From contig JAGBTR010000135.1 of the NCBI GenBank assembly GCA_017631215.1, forward strand, positions 1 through 8,562: a DNA stretch of 8,562 nt. The letters run 5' to 3'. The translations under genes and the position numbers were made by a program. Source of the stretch: Clostridia bacterium (lineage in GTDB: Bacteria > Bacillota > Clostridia > Oscillospirales > CAG-272). Positions 7,235 to 8,562 of this stretch are shown piece by piece. Numbering within the stretch: position 1 is the stretch's first letter; every line of letters starts with the position of its first letter. The notes beneath the pieces are model-generated. The model ran no database searches and had not been told where the DNA came from. It worked only from the letters and a program-made list of their open reading frames with translations.

Positions 7235-7267
7235 AGCGAGATTTTCTCCTTTTGATCGTTTTGCGCA

Positions 7268-7284
7268 TTGCCCCGTAGGGGCAA
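7268..7284 (-). promoter_or_regulatory. Hairpin at the predicted 5' end of the yicC transcript
   Basis: TTGCCCC-GTA-GGGGCAA is a perfect 7-bp inverted repeat with a 3-nt loop. On the minus strand it begins about four nucleotides after the predicted start site (near 7287), so it would cap the yicC mRNA leader. A 5'-terminal stem of this kind can slow 5'-end-dependent mRNA decay (known in principle). That it does so here is inference. It has no U tract and does not sequester the ribosome binding site at 7246-7251. Confidence 0.6.
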
Positions 7285-7293
7285 CACATAATT

Positions 7294-7322
7294 ATTTTAC
7301 CCCATTTTGAGCAAAATGTCAA
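7294..7322 (-). promoter_or_regulatory. Sigma-A-type promoter for the yicC-remA-gmk-rpoZ-priA-def-fmt series
   Basis: On the minus strand a perfect -35 box TTGACA (7317-7322) is followed by a 17-nt spacer and a -10 box TAAAAT (7294-7299). The predicted start is near 7287, giving a leader of about 53 nt before the yicC ATG. It is the only strong promoter match I found for the whole minus-strand series. Confidence 0.88.
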
Positions 7323-7390
7323 CGGTTCTGCGGTATTTTTTCCGTTTTCACACGTCAAATATGCACACGGGAAGACCGTGTTTTACGGAC

Positions 7391-7433
7391 AAAACGCACA
7401 AAATGCAAAAAAATTAAAAAAATTCAAAGAAAA
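7391..7433 (+). promoter_or_regulatory. Phased A-tracts upstream of the efp promoter (UP-element-like or curved DNA)
   Basis: A-runs at 7391-7394, 7400-7403, 7407-7413, 7416-7422 and about 7426-7433 have centres 9-10 bp apart, close to one helical turn. They lie directly upstream of the efp -35 box. Such tracts can bend DNA and bind the alpha-subunit C-terminal domains of RNA polymerase, which would fit a highly expressed translation factor (inference). Confidence 0.55.
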
Positions 7434-7446
7434 TGCGCCAAGGCTA

Positions 7447-7475
7447 TTGAAAAAATTTGAAATATGCGGTATAAT
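7447..7475 (+). promoter_or_regulatory. efp: Sigma-A-type promoter for efp
   Basis: The -35 box TTGAAA (7447-7452), a 17-nt spacer and the consensus -10 box TATAAT (7470-7475) are followed by a likely start at A7482. The leader is about 43 nt, with ribosome binding site GGAGG at 7510-7514. Placed back to back with the yicC promoter, it shares the AT-rich region between the two divergent units. Confidence 0.9.
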
Positions 7476-7524
7476 AGAATGAAAATACTATAAACTCAGA
7501 AAAACTCTCGGAGGTATAACAAAA

Positions 7525-8085
7525 ATGGTAGTAGCAGGTGATTTTAAGAACGGCGTTACGTTCGATATGGGTGACGGTGTCGTTTGGCAGGTCGTGGAAT
7601 TCCAGCACGTCAAGCCCGGCAAGGGTGCCGCATTCGTTCGTACCAAGCTGAAGAACGTGATGACGGGTGGTATCGTTGAGCGTACCTTCTCCCCTACGGA
7701 TAAGTTCGAGAACGCTTATATCGAGCGCCGCGAGATGCAGTACTCCTACGACGATGGCGATCTGTATCACTTTATGGACACCGAGACCTGGGAGGAGACG
7801 CTGGTCGCTCACGATAAGGTCGACGACAACTTCAAGTTTGTCAAGGAGGAGATGATGGTTAAGATCATTTCCTACCAGGGCAACATCTTTGGCGTTGAGC
7901 CCCCCACATTCGTTGAGCTGGCTGTTGCAAAGACCGACCCCGGCTTCGCAGGCAACACGGCAACCAACACGCTCAAGCCCGCAACGCTTGAGACGGGCGC
8001 TGAGATCAAGGTTCCGCTCTTCATCAACGAGGGCGACGTGCTGAAGATCGATACGCGTACGGGCGAGTATCTGTCCCGCGCATAA
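7525..8085 (+). CDS. efp: Elongation factor P
   Basis: EF-P binds between the ribosomal P and E sites and rescues ribosomes stalled on polyproline stretches. The 186-residue protein has the standard three-domain form: an N-terminal KOW-like domain (about 1-62), a first OB domain (about 65-125) and a second OB domain (about 128-185). The last contains the family signature region [18 protein letters not shown] (125-142), followed by [19 protein letters not shown] (153-171). The functional loop is [10 protein letters not shown] (30-39); K33 is the conserved tip lysine, which is lysylated in E. coli and 5-aminopentanolylated in B. subtilis (K32). No modification enzyme is encoded in the window, so the modification is undetermined. 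The ATG at 7525-7527 has GGAGG at 7510-7514, a 10-nt gap. It has its own strong promoter and is followed by a terminator-like structure at 8259-8301. Confidence 0.98.
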   Translation: MVVAGDFKNGVTFDMGDGVVWQVVEFQHVKPGKGAAFVRTKLKNVMTGGIVERTFSPTDKFENAYIERREMQYSYDDGDLYHFMDTETWEETLVAHDKVDDNFKFVKEEMMVKIISYQGNIFGVEPPTFVELAVAKTDPGFAGNTATNTLKPATLETGAEIKVPLFINEGDVLKIDTRTGEYLSRA

Positions 8086-8096
8086 GCGGTTTGCCT

Positions 8097-8222
8097 AATC
8101 GGCAGCGTGATACGGCGTTGCTCCTCGAAAGCGGCTCGACGTAGGTAACTACGCCTTCGCCTTGCTTTCTGCGGTGCGCCTTGTCTCACTTGCCGCTTGA
8201 ACAAACGGCCCAATCGGCGGCG
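8097..8222. repeat. Inverted-repeat unit bracketed by imperfect direct repeats downstream of efp
   Basis: AATCGGCAGCG (8097-8107) recurs as AATCGGCGGCG (8212-8222), bracketing about 104 bases. Inside, GAAAGC (8127-8132) pairs with GCTTTC (8164-8169), enclosing the perfect hairpin CGTAG-GTAA-CTACG (8140-8153). A second weak stem, GCCGCTT/AAACGGC with one mismatch (8192-8209), follows. No open frame with coding character lies here. The arrangement resembles a small dispersed intergenic repeat and probably belongs to a different family from the array near fmt. Copy number elsewhere cannot be judged from this window. Confidence 0.55.
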
Positions 8223-8258
8223 CGTCGTGCGCTGCACAAAAAACGAAACAACACAGGA

Positions 8259-8301
8259 GGGAGAAGGAATACCGCCGCGCGGTGCGCCGTTCTCCCTTTT
8301 T
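8259..8301 (+). terminator. Branched hairpin plus U5 between efp and the CD1247-type gene (terminator or attenuator)
   Basis: The outer stem GGGAGAA (8259-8265)/TTCTCCC (8290-8296) runs directly into TTTTT (8297-8301). Inside it is a second perfect hairpin, ACCGC-CGC-GCGGT (8271-8283). The U-run after a GC-rich stem fits intrinsic termination of efp. It ends only 25 bases before the next start codon, so it could also act as a partial terminator or attenuator for the downstream gene. Confidence 0.65.
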
Positions 8302-8326
8302 GTCAAATTTGAAAGGAGAAACAACA

Positions 8327-8562
8327 ATGGAACTGAAGGAAAAGGCTGCTTACCTCAAGGGTCTGGCTGACGGTCTTGAGTACGACAACACCACCAAGGA
8401 GGGCAAGCTGATTGCCGCCCTGATCGAGCTGACCGAGGCACTGTGCGCCAAGGTTGAGGACCTGGACGAGGATATGGACGAGGTCGTGGACGAGCTCGAG
8501 GAGCTGCGCGAGTATATTGAGGAGATCGATGACGATCTGGGTGACGTCGAGGACTTCCTGGA
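8327..8562 (+). CDS. CD1247 N-terminal domain protein, function unknown (3' end cut by window edge)
   Basis: Seventy-eight residues are visible before the right edge. The start MELKEKAAYLKGLADGLEYD, followed by TTKEGKLIAALIELTEAL (21-38), matches the N-terminal helix pattern 'ERVAYLKGLAEGL...EGKLI' of the clostridial CD1247 N-terminal-domain family. The rest is a strongly acidic, heptad-like helix with many Asp and Glu residues (41-78), probably a coiled coil. Complete relatives, as I recall them, end in a cysteine-pair zinc ribbon, which would lie outside this window. The start ATG 8327-8329 has a good AAAGGAG at 8312-8318. Position directly after efp is a recurrent clostridial arrangement. 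The function is unknown; names such as 'transcriptional regulator' on some relatives rest on little that I know of. Confidence 0.85.
   Translation, partial: MELKEKAAYLKGLADGLEYDNTTKEGKLIAALIELTEALCAKVEDLDEDMDEVVDELEELREYIEEIDDDLGDVEDFL

Noticed and set aside
6239..7255. A 338-residue plus-strand open frame across remA and yicC
   Set aside because: It is a shadow of yicC and remA; its sequence has no family resemblance.
7365..7381. ACACGG-GAAGA-CCGTGT hairpin followed by TTTA, as a plus-strand terminator
   Set aside because: There is no plus-strand gene upstream, the stem is only 6 bp and the T-run is too short; I take it as chance or minor structure.
7872..8327. A 151-residue minus-strand frame over the efp end and the following gap
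   Set aside because: It is antisense to efp and continues through repeat sequence with Arg-rich composition and no domain.

Overview
The window looks like a chromosomal housekeeping segment from a GC-rich member of class Clostridia (Bacillota), plausibly a gut or other anaerobic lineage. The evidence is the gene order yicC-remA-gmk-rpoZ-priA-def-fmt-yugP, a Bacillota arrangement; the presence of RemA (DUF370); and an efp gene followed by a 'CD1247 N-terminal domain' gene, a pairing I know from Clostridia. I cannot name a genus from sequence alone.

Layout, left to right: the left edge cuts a minus-strand zinc metallopeptidase of the YugP family (1-399). Next comes a gene-free stretch of about 675 bases (400-1075) holding a dense array of perfect and near-perfect inverted repeats, a GC-rich hairpin and a short tandem repeat. 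From 1076 to 7234, six complete minus-strand genes plus remA form one tightly packed series: fmt, def, priA, rpoZ, gmk, remA, yicC (transcribed from yicC leftward). A 290-bp AT-rich region (7235-7524) carries two back-to-back sigma-A-type promoters, one for the yicC series and one for efp. On the plus strand efp (7525-8085) is followed by a repeat-containing intergenic region with a terminator-like structure (8086-8326), then by the start of a CD1247-type gene that runs off the right edge.

The minus-strand series joins RNA turnover (YicC), a DNA-binding regulator (RemA), GMP phosphorylation (Gmk), an RNA polymerase subunit (omega), replication restart (PriA), and the formylation and deformylation of initiator methionine (Fmt, Def). 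It serves nucleotide supply, transcription, replication and translation together. Two junctions, remA/gmk and def/fmt, are ATGA overlaps in which the Glu-rich C-terminus of the upstream gene also encodes the downstream ribosome binding site. coaBC, which lies between rpoZ and priA in Bacillus subtilis, is absent here.

I found no defence, mobile-element or CRISPR system. The parts most worth a second look are non-coding: the palindrome array at 478-950, the repeat unit after efp, and the structure separating efp from the uncharacterised CD1247-type gene.
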